Source of the DNA: Brachycybe producta | Lineage: Eukaryota > Arthropoda > Diplopoda > Playtdesmida > Andrognathidae | Assembly: GCA_036925085.1 (NCBI GenBank) | Contig: JAUPFP010000001.1 | Coordinates: forward strand, 4,163,001-4,227,000 | Reading direction: 5' to 3' | Length of the DNA stretch: 64,000 nucleotides | Shown: in pieces, positions 25,651-37,649 of the stretch | How positions within the stretch are numbered: position 1 is the stretch's first letter | Layout of the letters: each line of letters begins with the position of its first letter | Made by a program: the position numbers and the translations under genes | Notes under the pieces: generated by a model | What the model saw: only the letters and a program-made list of their open reading frames with translations | Database searches by the model: none | Told to the model about the DNA's origin: nothing

Positions 25651-26289
25651 TGTATAATGCGGGAGGAGAAAATCAGAAATTACAATATTTAAAAAGAAAT
25701 TTAATAAATTTAGTTAAACTATATTTATTTTGAGGAAGAGGGGGTGGGGGGGGGGGGGGTGCAAAAAAGCTTCACTTAACATTTTAAATTGAAATTTCAC
25801 TCAATTTTAAAAAAATTACTAAATTGGGATGTCTAAAAAATTAGGAATTTCGCAATTTAATCATTTTAAATTCGTCTCCAAATTTTTCTAGAAATTTCTG
25901 TAAAAAAAATCTGAAAATTGTCAGAAAAAAAAAAGAAAAATTGTGAAAAAAAATTATGAATTTTATTTTAAAAAAAAATATATTGCAATAAATAAATTGG
26001 GTTGATTATCGGGTTATTTGCATTTTCAAATTTTTAAGAATTGTTATAATTTGGAACTTCTTTTGTTCAGACTTTTTTTTATAAAAATTTGTGACAAAAG
26101 GGCAAATTGTAAGAATTGTGATTTTGAAAAACTTAATATTTTTGTCAAAACTTCTGAAAATTGTGCATTTTATTCAAAATTTCTAAAGAATTAATTATAT
26201 ATTAAATACTTTTGTACACAAACATTTTTCTATGAAAATGGTTTAAAAACTGTGTGAAAACAAATTTGTATATTTTTCTTATAAATTTT

Positions 26290-27085
26290 GAATAAAATTC
26301 TAAACTTTCAGAAAATTCTGAATAAAATTCACAAATTTAAAAAAATTTTGAATAAAACTAATAACTTACAGAAAATGTTGAATAAAATTCAAAATTTTCG
26401 GAAAATTTTAAATAAATTTCACAACTTCCAAAAATTCTGAATAAAATTCACAATTTACAGAAAATTTTGAATAAAATTCCCAACTTTCCGAAAATTTTGA
26501 ATAAAATTCATAACTTTCCGAAAATTCTGAATTAAAATCCACAACTTTCCGGAAATTCTGAATAAAATTCACAACTTTCCGAAAATTCTGAATAAAATTC
26601 ACAACTTTCCGAAAATTCTGAATAAAATTCACAATTTACAGAAAATTTTGAATAAAATTCTAAACTTTCCGAAAATTTTGAATTAAAATCCGCAACTTTC
26701 CGAAAATTCTGAATTAAAATCCGCAACTTTCCGAAAATTCTGAATAAAATTCACAATTTACAGAAAATTTTGAATAAAATTCACAATTTACAGAAAATTT
26801 TGAATAAAATTCACAACTTTCCGAAAATTCTGAATTAAAATCCGCAAATTTCCGAAAATTCTGATTGAAATTCACAATTCACAGAAAATTTTGAATAAAA
26901 TTCACAATTTACAGATAATTTTGAATAAAATTCCAAACTTTTCAGGAAATTTTGAAAAAAATTCAAAACTTATAGACAATTTCAGAATAAAATTCACAAC
27001 TTTCAGGAAATTCCGAATAAAATTTCCAAACTTTCAGCAAATTCCGAATAAAATTCATAACTTTCAGAAAATTTTGAATAAAATG
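26290..27085. repeat. 30-bp minisatellite, about 26 copies
   Basis: The unit is AAAATTCTGAATAAAATTC followed by ACAACTTTCCG, with TTTACAG alternating for the last part. The 30-bp period is divisible by three and creates open frames on both strands (minus 26408-26726, plus 26891-27127) that only translate the repeat. Confidence 0.9.
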
Positions 27086-27975
27086 CTCAATCATATTAAA
27101 AATTATATTCTATTGAGTCCAATATAAAAACAAGCTTTACACATAAAAATCCATTTAATAAATATCATTTATACGCTTCATCAATTTTAAAAATTAATTC
27201 ACACGAATTTCTATTGTACTTTTTATGAGAAAAAAATACAACAACTTCCTATTAGTCTTCTTTTATGTCGTTTTTATATTGAAATAGATATTATTAATAG
27301 TCTCTCACATAGGTGCCCCATATATTGTATTATAAAATATATTATAAAATATAAAAGCGAATATTACTAAGTATACTGCATTTGTGCAAACACTTTAGTC
27401 ATCATTATGATCATCATTCATTTGTTCATTCGAAAAATGAACAAATGAATGAAAATGATTCAATGATGAGACTTCCGAATCCAATGATAACCGGACTAAT
27501 CGGTTATTTTGCAAAATAAAAAAAAAAAGATGTGCGCACGTGTGCCCAATGTATTTTTGTATTATTTGCAATTTTATCAAACCGCAAGAAAGGGCGCTTT
27601 TATAAATTTTTTCAGAAGCTTATTCCAGACACACATAATAAGCCTAATAAAATCGATAATTGTGTATTTTGAAGTATAAAGAGGGGGGGGGGGGAGAGAC
27701 AAGATATAATTTCGAAAAACGATTTCTTCATGGAGCACCATGCAGTGAATCGAATTGAAACCCGTGTTTCCCATCATCGCCATTTTTATTGTTATTAAAT
27801 TCAAAAAAATCCCCCTTTAAGAAGAAAACAGAAATAGGGGGCTTAATGTAGCATTAAATATGGCGGCGGCGCCCCCGCCCCCCTTTTGGGGTTAAAAGAG
27901 TGCCCATTATGATAAAAAAAAAAAATCAAGCTCTAGGGCCTATACAGGGTGGTCGTTTTTTTTTTTTGGTTTAAT
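27086..27975. other. Intergenic stretch with a palindrome
   Basis: TCATTCATTTGTTCATTC and its complement GAATGAACAAATGAATGA-like sequence form a hairpin at about 27412-27465. A G-run is at 27680. Unrecognised frames occur at 27395-27804 (minus). Confidence 0.4.
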
Positions 27976-27979
27976 AGTC

Positions 27980-28176
27980 GTACTGTTACTGTCACAATCT
28001 GGGGAATCAGTCAATTTGTAGATTGCCTAGGCAATTTTCAAAACAACCAACCTGCCAACCAACCAACACCTAAAATGTTCCGAACTTTGCAGATTCATTA
28101 GCAGGTTGGCGGTTTTGCAGATTGCCGAGGCAATCTGCAGATTGGCTGATTCCGCAGATTGTGACAGTAACAGTAC
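27980..28176. mobile_element. Foldback element with GTACTGTTACTGTCACAAT ends
   Basis: Left end GTACTGTTACTGTCACAATC and right end GATTGTGACAGTAACAGTAC are perfect complements over 20 bp. Further in, GGAATCAGTCAAT, TAGATTGCCTAGGCAA and their partners continue the fold. The core is shared with the window start (77-98). No coding capacity. Confidence 0.8.
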
Positions 28177-28179
28177 CAC

Positions 28180-30750
28180 TGTTAGAAAATTTATAATATC
28201 ATTATTTTCAAATTTAATTTCAAATAAAGCAGAAATATATAACGTTTTACCTTTAATATTAAGTAAATAATAAAATCATTTTATAAGTCAGCCATTTTGT
28301 AAAATATACATTTATTTAAAAAAAAAACAATGGCGGAGAACGGTTCCTTAAGTTTGTATTTTTAGAACTTAAAATGGTGTTAAGAAACTAGAAGAGTAAA
28401 TGAATAACTCAAGAGGATTTTCTGTGATGGATGTCTTAAAGTAAAACGTTTTATTTGACAAATTTCAAATTTTTAATATTCTAGTTTTTATTTCATATTT
28501 TTAGTATTTTAGTTTTTATTTCAAATTTTACAAAAATTTAAATATAATATTTTAAAATAAAAGCATAATACATAGTTTTACGGCCATAAAAATAAGACTG
28601 ACATATACTCAGCCATTTTGCAAATTTTATAAAAAATGAACATTAAAAATAAGGAAGAAACTAGAAGAGGAACTGAATCATCTAAGAGAATTTTTATGGC
28701 GATGTCTTTTTAAATAAACTTTTTAAGGCATTTTCAAATTGTTAATTTTCGTTTTTCACTTCAAGTTGGACCAAAATATTCAAATAATTTTTGATAAAAT
28801 TAAAAACAATTAAAAAAAGCTTATTTATAAACATTATTTCAGTTGTTTAAAAGAACAATGGAGTAAACTTTAATTATTTTGCATTTTAGAACCAACACTA
28901 AAAATTAAAATGAAAAGTTTTTAAAAACTAGAATTTTAAAATAAACATTTTATGACTATTTCAAAGTTTTACTTCCTCTAGTATTTAGTAGGTCTCTTTT
29001 TATCATTAAAAAACAAAATGGCGACTAAACATAATTAATTATGTTCAAACAAACTTTCAAATTTTTTCCGCCAATAATTTTAAAATGCTCGTCCAACTTA
29101 AAGTGAAAAACGGAAATTAACAATTTGAAACTGCCATCAAAAGTTTATTTTAAAAGATATCTTTCATATAAATCCTCTTAAATGATTCAATTACTCTTCT
29201 AGTTTTTTTCTTATTTTCGATATTTTTAATGTTGCTTCTAAACATGCGAAATCAAATAATTTAATCCATTGTTCTCATTCATTTGCATATTTTACAAAAG
29301 GCTAGCTTTTAGTGAAAAACAAAAATTTTGAATTTTGAAACCATCAAAAGTTTATTTTAAAATATATCAACACGAAAATCCTCCTAAGTGATTCAATTAC
29401 TCTTCTAGTTTCTTTCTCGCTTTCAATAATGTTGCTTTTGAAATTGCAAAAAAAAATAAGTTATGCCTAAAAGCAGCCATTTGCAAAATAAGCAAATTAA
29501 TTAGAACAATAGAATGAATTTTATTGTTTAAATTAATTTGCATATTTTGCAAATGGCTACATTTAAAATATTTATGATCACTCTGTACTAAAAAGGGGGA
29601 GGGGATGACGAGAGGCATTAAAGAGTAGGAGGAGGAGGAGGAGGAGGCTAGAAAGATAGGATTGGGATAGTTGTGGCTAACAAATGCATTGAAATTGCCC
29701 AAATAGGATAGTGGAACCAAAGGGCCCCCTCATTTATATTAGGCATATATACAGTGTGCCAATATTGCTCCACCCCCCCCCTCTCTTTTCCTCCATTTTC
29801 TTCTATGGTAACCACAATGCATATCTTTCAATGTGTTGTGTGCAATATGCATAATGTTAAAAACCCCTTATGGGCCCCCTTGTACTTCCTATTGAAACTT
29901 GTATGCAAACATTGGCTATGACATTCTTTGTCCATGGTATCATCCATGAAAATTAATGAGAAACTTATGATTAATGATCCTAAAGCCTTTTTTTTTGGAT
30001 TCAGTCCCCATTTTAGGACTCTTTTATGAAAACGTCCCGAGTAAAACGGGGAGGGGGGAGGGGGGAGGGGGGAAGAAAAAAAAGGGCATCTCAGAATTGT
30101 GTGATGGACCATTACATGGTATTTTCAGTCGAAAACTCACTGAACATTTTTTTCAAAACAAATTTTGTTGCACATTTTTTTCTAGAAACAAAATCCAAAC
30201 TTGTGATCAATATTTTAAAATTCTATTTTTAAATTTATTTATCCGATTAATTAATTCTTGAATAAAATTGTCAAAATTTGAAAAAAAAAATCCAAGGTTT
30301 TCAAGTTTTTTACAAAAATATATTTTAAATAATCTTAAACAATTTTAAACAATTTTTTTAAAGAAAAATTCCAATTAAAGTGGATTTTGGTTATTTGGAT
30401 ATTGTGGCCCATTTAAGCGGCTGGTCCAATAATGCGAAGTTGCTAAAAAGGCAAACATATATATTGTTCTTCAAGATTTGTCTCAAATAAGCGACTGTCC
30501 CAATTTTTTTTTTAAAAAAAGTGGCCCAATTTAACCAGATTCAGCTGCATTGAAATAATATTTTAAAATTATTTAAAATTTCTCCATAAATTTCTCAACT
30601 AAAAAATTAAAACTTTCCTATTTTTTCTATAAATTTCTCAAAAAAAAAAAATGAAACAAATTCAATTTTTTTAATTTTTCTGAATTACTGAATAAATTAG
30701 GATAAAACTGTCCTACTTTTTCATTAATTATTTATTTCAAATAGCAAAAT
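28180..30750. repeat. Run of decayed CTAGAAGAGTAAA foldback copies
   Basis: Family arms occur near 28385, 28650, 28925, 29195 and 29398 (GAAACTAGAAGAGTAAATGAA or its complement). The stretch at 28920-29215 has both arms, with CATCAAAAGTTTATTTTAAA on the right side. The rest is AT-rich. Open frames at 29397-30261 include translated simple sequence (poly-GGGGA near 30050) and are not recognised. Confidence 0.55.
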
Positions 30751-30754
30751 ATCG

Positions 30755-30940
30755 ATTTTAAATATTTTTAAACTTTTTTTTTAATTTCTAGAAAAAAAAA
30801 TTCATATTAAAAATATTGTAAATTTCAAGAAAGAAAATTTCAATTATTAAAAAATATTATAAAATGTTGAGAAAGAAAATTTCAATTAAAAACATTTTAA
30901 ATTTCAAGAAAAAAAATTCCAATTATTAAAAAAATTATAT
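30755..30940. repeat. Degenerate repeat, about 45-65 bp
   Basis: Recurring AAATTTCAAGAAA/AAATTTCAATTA blocks, poorly conserved. Confidence 0.45.
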
Positions 30941-30948
30941 ATATATTA

Positions 30949-31372
30949 TGCCAGGTCTGTGTGGCTATCTAGCTATCTATCTGTCTCTCTGTCTCTGAAG
31001 TAACGCTGTACAACCATTGAAGCACATCGGAATTTATATAAATCTAAATAAATGAAGAAATGAACGGCTTTTTTTTTCTCAAGGTCAACTATATGTTGCA
31101 CACTCCCCATCCAAGAACTCCATTGATATTAAATTGGAGAGGGGGGAAGGTTGGAAAGTGTAGAAGGGGGGAGAGAGAGAGAAACGTTTAAGGGGAAAAG
31201 ATTGGAAAGTGTAGAAGGGGGGGGGGAGAGAGAGAGAAAAGTGGAGGGAGGAAAAAAGGGGGAGGGGTGACTGAAATTGAAATGAAAAGAGTAAAAAAAG
31301 AACAAACTACGCGCATGCGCACAATTGCGTGTGAATTTTGCTCCCGTCATTAATGACGGGTTACCCCACTAG
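30949..31372 (+). mobile_element. Nonautonomous Helitron-like element (copy 1)
   Basis: The right end has an 18-bp perfect palindrome (31343-31360, CCCGTCATTAATGACGGG), then 8 nt, then CTAG, followed by T. This is the classic Helitron 3' end (hairpin about 10 nt before CTRR, insertion between A and T). The left end after A reads TGCCAGGTCTGTG, where copy 2 has TCCCAGGTCTGTG, so the 5' TC is retained in copy 2 only. The interior has purine-rich microsatellites and no coding capacity. No terminal inverted repeats or target duplication are seen, as expected for Helitrons. Confidence 0.65.
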
Positions 31373-32090
31373 TATTTTAAAATTTCTGAACAAAATTTGA
31401 ATTTTTCACTATTTTTGCTTACAAATTATAAAGTAAATTCACATTTTATTTCAATACGATCGATTTTAACAATTATTGAAAAGTATTTTAAAAAATCTGA
31501 AAAACAAATCCAATTTGTTCTGCATTTTTTTCTACTATTTTATACCTTTTTTTAAAATTTGCTAAACGTTATCCATCCATTTATTCAGCAGTGTGACGTC
31601 ACGTCCATAGAAATCTAAGAACTTGACATCACATCGGTGGATAAATCGATGAATAACGGAATGTGCGATTTGTTCATCACTTTGATTTGCAGCTATTTTA
31701 TTTTTACAAATCTAATTATAGTTGATTTATAAATTATTGCATTTCTCACAATTACAAATTACCATTGTTATCAACAAAATTAATTAATTTTCATACCTAT
31801 TCATTTTAAATGTATTTTCTATCAAAAAATACATTAAAAAGCCACGTTTTTGGACTATTTTGTTTTAATTGATAACAATTAAACCAGATGTCGTTTACCA
31901 AATTGAAACTGGATTCATTTTCTATTGTTATTAAATTTCGATCTGAACAAAAGATTAAAAAATAACATAATATAAAAAAAATCTCAAAACAAAAAAATGT
32001 ATTAAAAATAATGATGTAATTAAAAGAAAATCGAAAAACAAATAATATAAAACTAGTTTTAAAACCACAATTAAATTAAAAAAAAATAAC
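31373..32090. other. AT-rich intergenic stretch
   Basis: No recognisable gene. Several TGACGTCA-like words occur near 31597. Confidence 0.4.
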
Positions 32091-32094
32091 CAGG

Positions 32095-32108
32095 AAATTA
32101 ATCAGAAT

Positions 32109-32162
<54 letters not shown>

Positions 32163-32884
32163 TAGTTCAATTTTAAAAATTCAGTTATATTTGCAGGTGT
32201 AATTTGGTTTTTATTTGAATATATAGTTAAGACTAATTGGGAAATCAATTAAGCATAATTTCTCTCTCTCATTCTATCCCTCTTACTGAGACTATCATTC
32301 TTTCTCTCTATCATTCCCTCTTTCTCTCCCTATCATTCTCTCATTCTATCCTTATCTCCACATCTCTCAGTCTCTTTCTATCTCTCTCACTGAGACTATC
32401 ATCATTCTCTCGCTCTATCATTCTTTCTTTCTATCATTCTCTCTCACTCTCTTAATCAGACTCTCTCTCCATCTCTCTCTTTGCTATAATCAAATAAAAA
32501 CCAAATTACACCTGCAAATATAACTGAATTTTTAAAATTGAACTATTTTCTTTCTCTCTCTCTCTCTCTCTCTCTCATTCTATCCCTATTACTGAGACTA
32601 TCAATCTTTCTCTATAATTCTCTCTATCATTCTCTCTTTCTCTCCCTATCATTCTCTCTCAATATATATCATTCTATCATTATCTCCACATCTCTCATTC
32701 TCTTTCTATCTTTCTCACTGAGACTATCATCATTCTCTCTATATCATTCTTTCTTTCTATCATTCTCTCTCACTCTCTTAATCAGTCTCTCTCTCCATCT
32801 CTCTATCTACTTACTATATTCAAATATAAACCAAATTACACCTGCATATAAATATAACAGAATTTTTTTTAAAAAAATAGACTA

Positions 32885-32926
<42 letters not shown>

Positions 32927-32935
32927 TTCCATCAT
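32095..32935. repeat. GA/CT microsatellite complex with inverted and duplicated arms
   Basis: A (GA)n run at 32108-32158 is followed by an arm containing TATATTTGCAGGTGTAATTTGG. Its reverse complement recurs at about 32490-32560 and again at 32818-32890. The CT-rich interior, with CATTCTATCC and ACTGAGACTATCA, is tandemly duplicated (about 32260-32560 and 32570-32890). The plus-strand frames (32237-32942) are translated CT repeats rich in Ser and Leu. Confidence 0.8.
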
Positions 32936-33158
32936 GAAATAATAGGCCTATATTTATACAGGTGTTTTTATAAATGTTTTTTTTTGTTATGCAATTTGAG
33001 CAGCTGACAATTTTGAAAAAATAAGTCAATTTTTTTTTTGTTACTTCTTCTTCCCAATGTGCAACCAATGTTTATTAATGACTATAATAAGCTCTGAATA
33101 TCATTGTTTGATGATTGTTAAAGAGAGGGTCCCCTCCCCCCTCCCTTAATATTCAGTT

Positions 33159-33189
<31 letters not shown>

Positions 33190-33735
33190 TCTGCAATCAT
33201 TGGTTGAACAAAACCAGCTGGGGAAAAAAAAATTCAAAAATCAGATCACACTGTAATAAACATGTCCAGGTATTATTTTAGAGACTGGAAAGGTAACAAA
33301 AAAATAAAAGGAAGCAGCAGAAGCAGCAGCCGGCAAAAATTATCAAATTGCAAAATCAAATGTCAGACTTTTCAAAATTGCCTAAATAGCCGCAATAATA
33401 CCTATACAATGTAACCTTATATATTTTATAATATAAGAGTAACTTAGAGAATGTTAATTTTATTGAAGGTCGCGTGTCATAAGATTGTTAAAAGAGATTA
33501 TGACGTCATTAATGAGTAAAAATGGCCGCCATATAATTTTTGTTCAAGCGTAATTCTTGACACGCGTTTTCTTATCTCCTTTTGCAGATCTTTTATTATA
33601 CACAATGTACTCTTATAACATAAGATACTCCCCCTTAGGAGATAATTACATTTATATTTTATAATTTTTAAAATAATGCATTCTAGTATTTTTTTTTCTT
33701 TATAATCAGAACCACAGTTTCAAAAAAATTAAAAA
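32936..33735. other. Intergenic stretch with a TTA microsatellite
   Basis: A (TTA)n run is at 33160-33189. TCGCGTGTCA (33470) and TGACACGCG (33558) form distant inverted words. No gene recognised. Confidence 0.4.
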
Positions 33736-33736
33736 T

Positions 33737-33810
33737 GGCGCAGTTAAATCGTTTAAAATTAAATATAGCAGAAACTGTAAAATGTCCGCACATTTAAAAT
33801 TTCAACTTTG
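33737..33810. repeat. Left flanking copy of a direct repeat around the 17/18-bp array
   Basis: TAAATCGTTTAAAATTAAAT, a GTAAAATG block and CACATTTAAAA recur at 35038-35102 on the other side of the array with about 80% identity by eye. Confidence 0.75.
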
Positions 33811-33837
33811 TTGTTGTTATATGTAATGAACGGGATA

Positions 33838-35037
33838 TAGACATTTGCCCTAAAGCAATTTGCCCTAAAAGGGGCATTTGCCCTAAAGAGACATTTGCCC
33901 TAAAGAGACATTTGCCCTAAAGAGACATTTGCCCTAAAGAGACATTTGCCCTAAAGAGACATTTGCCCTAAAGAGACATTTGCCCTAAAGAGACATTTGC
34001 CCTAAAGAGACATTTGCCCTAAAGAGACATTTGCCCTAAAGAGACACTTGCCCTAAAGAGACACTTGCCCTAAAGAGACACTTGCCCTAAAGAGACACTT
34101 GCCCTAAAAGAGACACTTGCCCTAAAAGAGACACTTGCCCTAAAAGAGACACTTGCCCTAAAAGAGACACTTGCCCTAAAAGAGACACTTGCCCTAAAAG
34201 AGACACTTGCCCTAAAAGAGACACTTGCCCTAAAAGAGACACTTGCCCTAAAGAGACACTTGCCCTAAAGAGACACTTGCCCTAAAGAGACACTTGCCCT
34301 AAAGAGACACTTGCCCTAAAGAGACACTTGCCCTAAAGAGACACTTGCCCTAAAGAGACACTTGCCCTAAAGAGACACTTGCCCTAAAGAGACACTTGCC
34401 CTAAAGAGACACTTGCCCTAAAGAGACACTTGCCCTAAAGAGACACTTGCCCTAAAGAGACACTTGCCCTAAAAGAGACACTTGCCCTAAAAGAGACACT
34501 TGCCCTAAAAGAGACACTTGCCCTAAAAGAGACACTTGCCCTAAAAGAGACACTTGCCCTAAAAGAGACACTTGCCCTAAAAGAGACACTTGCCCTAAAA
34601 GAGACACTTGCCCTAAAAGAGACACTTGCCCTAAAAGAGACACTTGCCCTAAAAGAGACACTTGCCCTAAAAGAGACACTTGCCCTAAAAGAGACACTTG
34701 CCCTAAAAGAGACACTTGCCCTAAAAGAGACACTTGCCCTAAAAGAGACACTTGCCCTAAAAGAGACACTTGCCCTAAAAGAGACACTTGCCCTAAAAGA
34801 GACACTTGCCCTAAAAGAGACACTTGCCCTAAAAGAGACACTTGCCCTAAAAGAGACACTTGCCCTAAAAGAGACACTTGCCCTAAACGAGACATTTGCC
34901 CTAAAAGAGACATTTGCTCTAAAAGAGACATTTGCTCTAAAAGAGACATTTGCTCTAAAAGAGACATTTGCTCTAAAAGAGACATTTGCCCGAAAGGGAC
35001 ATTTGCTCTAAGTCTACTTGCTCTAAAACCATTTGCC
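33838..35037. repeat. 17/18-bp satellite array, about 68 copies
   Basis: The unit is CACTTGCCCTAAAGAGA (17 bp) or CACTTGCCCTAAAAGAGA (18 bp). Left-end units carry CATTTG, and right-end units have CATTTGCTCTAAAAGAGA. Length variants sit in blocks: 17-bp units at left, an 18-bp block at about 34100-34250, 17-bp again, then a long 18-bp block to 34890. The 18-bp block opens a minus-strand frame (34452-35084) of about 30 LLGQVS hexapeptides, which collapses in the 17-bp blocks. Confidence 0.95.
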
Positions 35038-35104
35038 CTAAATCGTTTAAAATTAAATATTGCAAAAAGTGCAAAATGCCACACATTTAAAACTTAAATT
35101 TGAT

Positions 35105-35345
35105 TTATACCTTTACACCATTAGATGGCGTTTGTAATGGCAATAACACTAATGTCGAACCCATCCCACAGACATGTCAGTGGTAACCATAATACCTTTA
35201 CATCGCTAGATGGTGTTTGCAATGGCACTAACACGTTGACGTTGTGTCAGCGGTAACTACAAATAACCTTTCACCACTAGATGGTGGTATACATCTGTTA
35301 AGCAACTAATATAACATTTCACCACTAGGTGGTGGTATATAATAC
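35105..35345. repeat. Diverged repeat carrying four CACTAGATGGTG-like words
   Basis: CACCATTAGATGGCG, CATCGCTAGATGGTG, CACCACTAGATGGTGG and CACCACTAGGTGGTGG are spaced at about 55-90 bp within related sequence (ATACCTTTACA, GTCAGTGGTAAC). They resemble CTCF-type cores, but function is unknown. Confidence 0.6.
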
Positions 35346-37190
35346 CTACACATATTTACAGTATTTTGAAAGGTTGCCTGTCCTAATATGGGCAACATGC
35401 CCTATTTGTATAGGTTCCCCCCCCCCCCTATTCTAAAATCTCGTCTTATGACTGTCATCCTTCTAGTTTCTAATACTGAAACAATTACTGAAGTATATTA
35501 GAATATAGTATATATACAAGTAGTCAAATTTAAAATATCCGTTTTATAATCGATTTGAATCAAATAATTAATTTCCGGTTCTCACAACAACAACAAAAAA
35601 CAGCCACAAAATATAACAAGCTCCTCCACCACCAAACAGTACACCAACCCCACCACTTCAAAATACACTATAATCGCTTCCTTTTAAATAGATAAAACTT
35701 GAAAATCGCAAATCCAATCTTGTTCTAATATCTTCAGATATTACTAAATACAATAAAAAAAAAAGAACCCACTTAAGTGACCACCAAAAATCGAAAATCC
35801 ACAATTCAATATAATACAAACAAGAGATATATCTCAAAAGGATTTACAAAGATTAAAATCAGAAATATTCCCCCACCCCCACCCCCCCCCCCCCAAAAAA
35901 AAGAACCCAAAAAAATTCCCTATATATAGGTACACATTATGGAGAATAATTCCCATAACACACCATTGTCATTTTATAGGGTGGTGAAGTGGGGCGGTGT
36001 GGGTGTTGCGGGTGGTTACTGTTACAACATCTCAAAACCCAAATGTATTTCAATTATAAGGACCAAGTGAGACAGAATGGACACGTGACCAAACAATTTC
36101 TCTCCCCCTATATCCTCTCTTTCACATCATTTCAATTTGTAATATATGCAAAGGCCCCACAATCTCACTGAAGATGACCCAATAACACAAAAGAATACAT
36201 CTGAAGAAGATGGGACCCATGTAATTTAGGTTCCATCTAGGTTCTCTCTCTCATCTTGTAAAAATCTTTTTATTATTATTCACGTTTAAAATTGATGATT
36301 AATGAACCTAGAAATGAGTTCACAGGGTCAATATACTGATGTATAGGGACAAATAGGGACTTTTAAGATGAGTATAGATCTTTTGTTGTGTCCTTTAGAC
36401 ACAAGAATGGAAAAATAAAAATGGGGGCCCCATTTACTCTTTAGTCATATTATACATGTATATATATAAGTGTAAAGGGGCACTTGTTGAAGTTATGTGT
36501 CAGATATGAATAGATAATGAATTAAGAGTCAGCGTTCCAGAGTTACAGACAAACCCACTTTTTTTTCAATATATTTTTGCGACACCATTATTACTGAAGT
36601 AGAAAATTGCAATATTTATCATTGTTAATATCACGAAACTGTCAGTTCTCAGCTTGATTCTTTACCAGAAATAAGTTTTTAAAAAAATATGATAATTAAT
36701 AATTATAAAATTATTAAAAAAAAATGTATAATTCCAAATTTCCATTTTCACTTTTCCTGCTAAATTTAAAAAAATAATTATTTTCTAACTGCTATAAATA
36801 GTTTATTTTAAAAGATATATCAACATGAAAATCATTTTAAGTAATTCAATTTTGCTCTTCTAGTTTTCTAAAATATTTTCAATTTATTTTTAAAAATTTG
36901 TCTTTGAAACACACGAACCATTGTTCTATTGTTTTGCAATTCCAAAAAAAAATGAAAAATGAAAAGTGAAATAAAGACTAGAAAAGTAAATGAATCATTT
37001 AAGATTCAAATGTTCAATATACTTAAAAATTTTAACTTTTTATGGCAATTTTTCAAGTTAGACTAAAAAACATACAAAACTTTGAACATGATCATTTTCA
37101 AACTGCCCATAAAACGTTTATTTTAAAAAGTTATCAACATAAAAATCTCTTTTAAGAGATGAAAATGAAAATCTTTGAGAGAAGAAAATG
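35346..37190. other. Intergenic stretch
   Basis: Poly-C tracts near 35401 and 35883. Arms of the CTAGAAGAGTAAA foldback family occur near 36855 and 36975. The plus frame at 35989-36171 is not recognised. Confidence 0.4.
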
Positions 37191-37192
37191 AG

Positions 37193-37644
37193 TATGATGC
37201 AATATCTGGTATAGCCGTTTAACATGGTATGTGTTCCGTTGTCGTTTAGTCATTTCTTATCGCATACAGTTATGCTTGAAACGTAATTTCAAGTTCAATA
37301 AGCACTCAAATCTACTGTGAATCCACCGACACCTTTTGCAAAACTCAGTTAAGATTCCTTCTATTTTTAAAGAAAGATTGAAAATAGCCTACATGCTAAT
37401 TTCCATCAACAAACAGTTCGCTTCTAATCGCCTATGGAAATTAGCATGTAGGCCATTTTGAGAATTATTTTAAAAATAGAAAGAACCATAACTTGGTTTT
37501 GCATTATTATCAGTGGATTCGCAGTACATTTAAATGCTTATTGCACTTTAAATTACGTTAAAAAAATAACTGTACGCAAATAGAAAGCCTAAATGAAAAC
37601 CGAACACACCATGTTAAATGGCTATACCAGATATTGCATCATAC
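37193..37644. mobile_element. 452-bp foldback element with about 210-bp arms
   Basis: The left arm (37193-37406) begins GTATGATGCAATATCTGGTA. The right arm (37434-37644) ends with its exact complement. The arms also share CTACATGCTAATTTCCAT next to a 27-nt loop. Identity between arms is high near both ends and lower in the middle. No open frame. No clear target duplication. Confidence 0.85.
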
Positions 37645-37649
37645 CTAAT

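Noticed and set aside
26408..27127. Frames of 64-78 codons on both strands
   Set aside because: By-products of the 30-bp minisatellite, whose period is a multiple of three.
32237..33068. Ser/Leu-rich and Arg/Glu-rich frames
   Set aside because: Translations of CT and GA microsatellites.
33838..35037. CRISPR or telomere-like array
   Set aside because: No spacers, and the 17/18-bp unit is not a telomeric repeat.
34452..35084. Minus-strand 210-codon frame of LLGQVS hexapeptide repeats
   Set aside because: Entirely the 18-bp satellite block. The neighbouring 17-bp blocks would shift the frame, and no unique sequence supports a gene.
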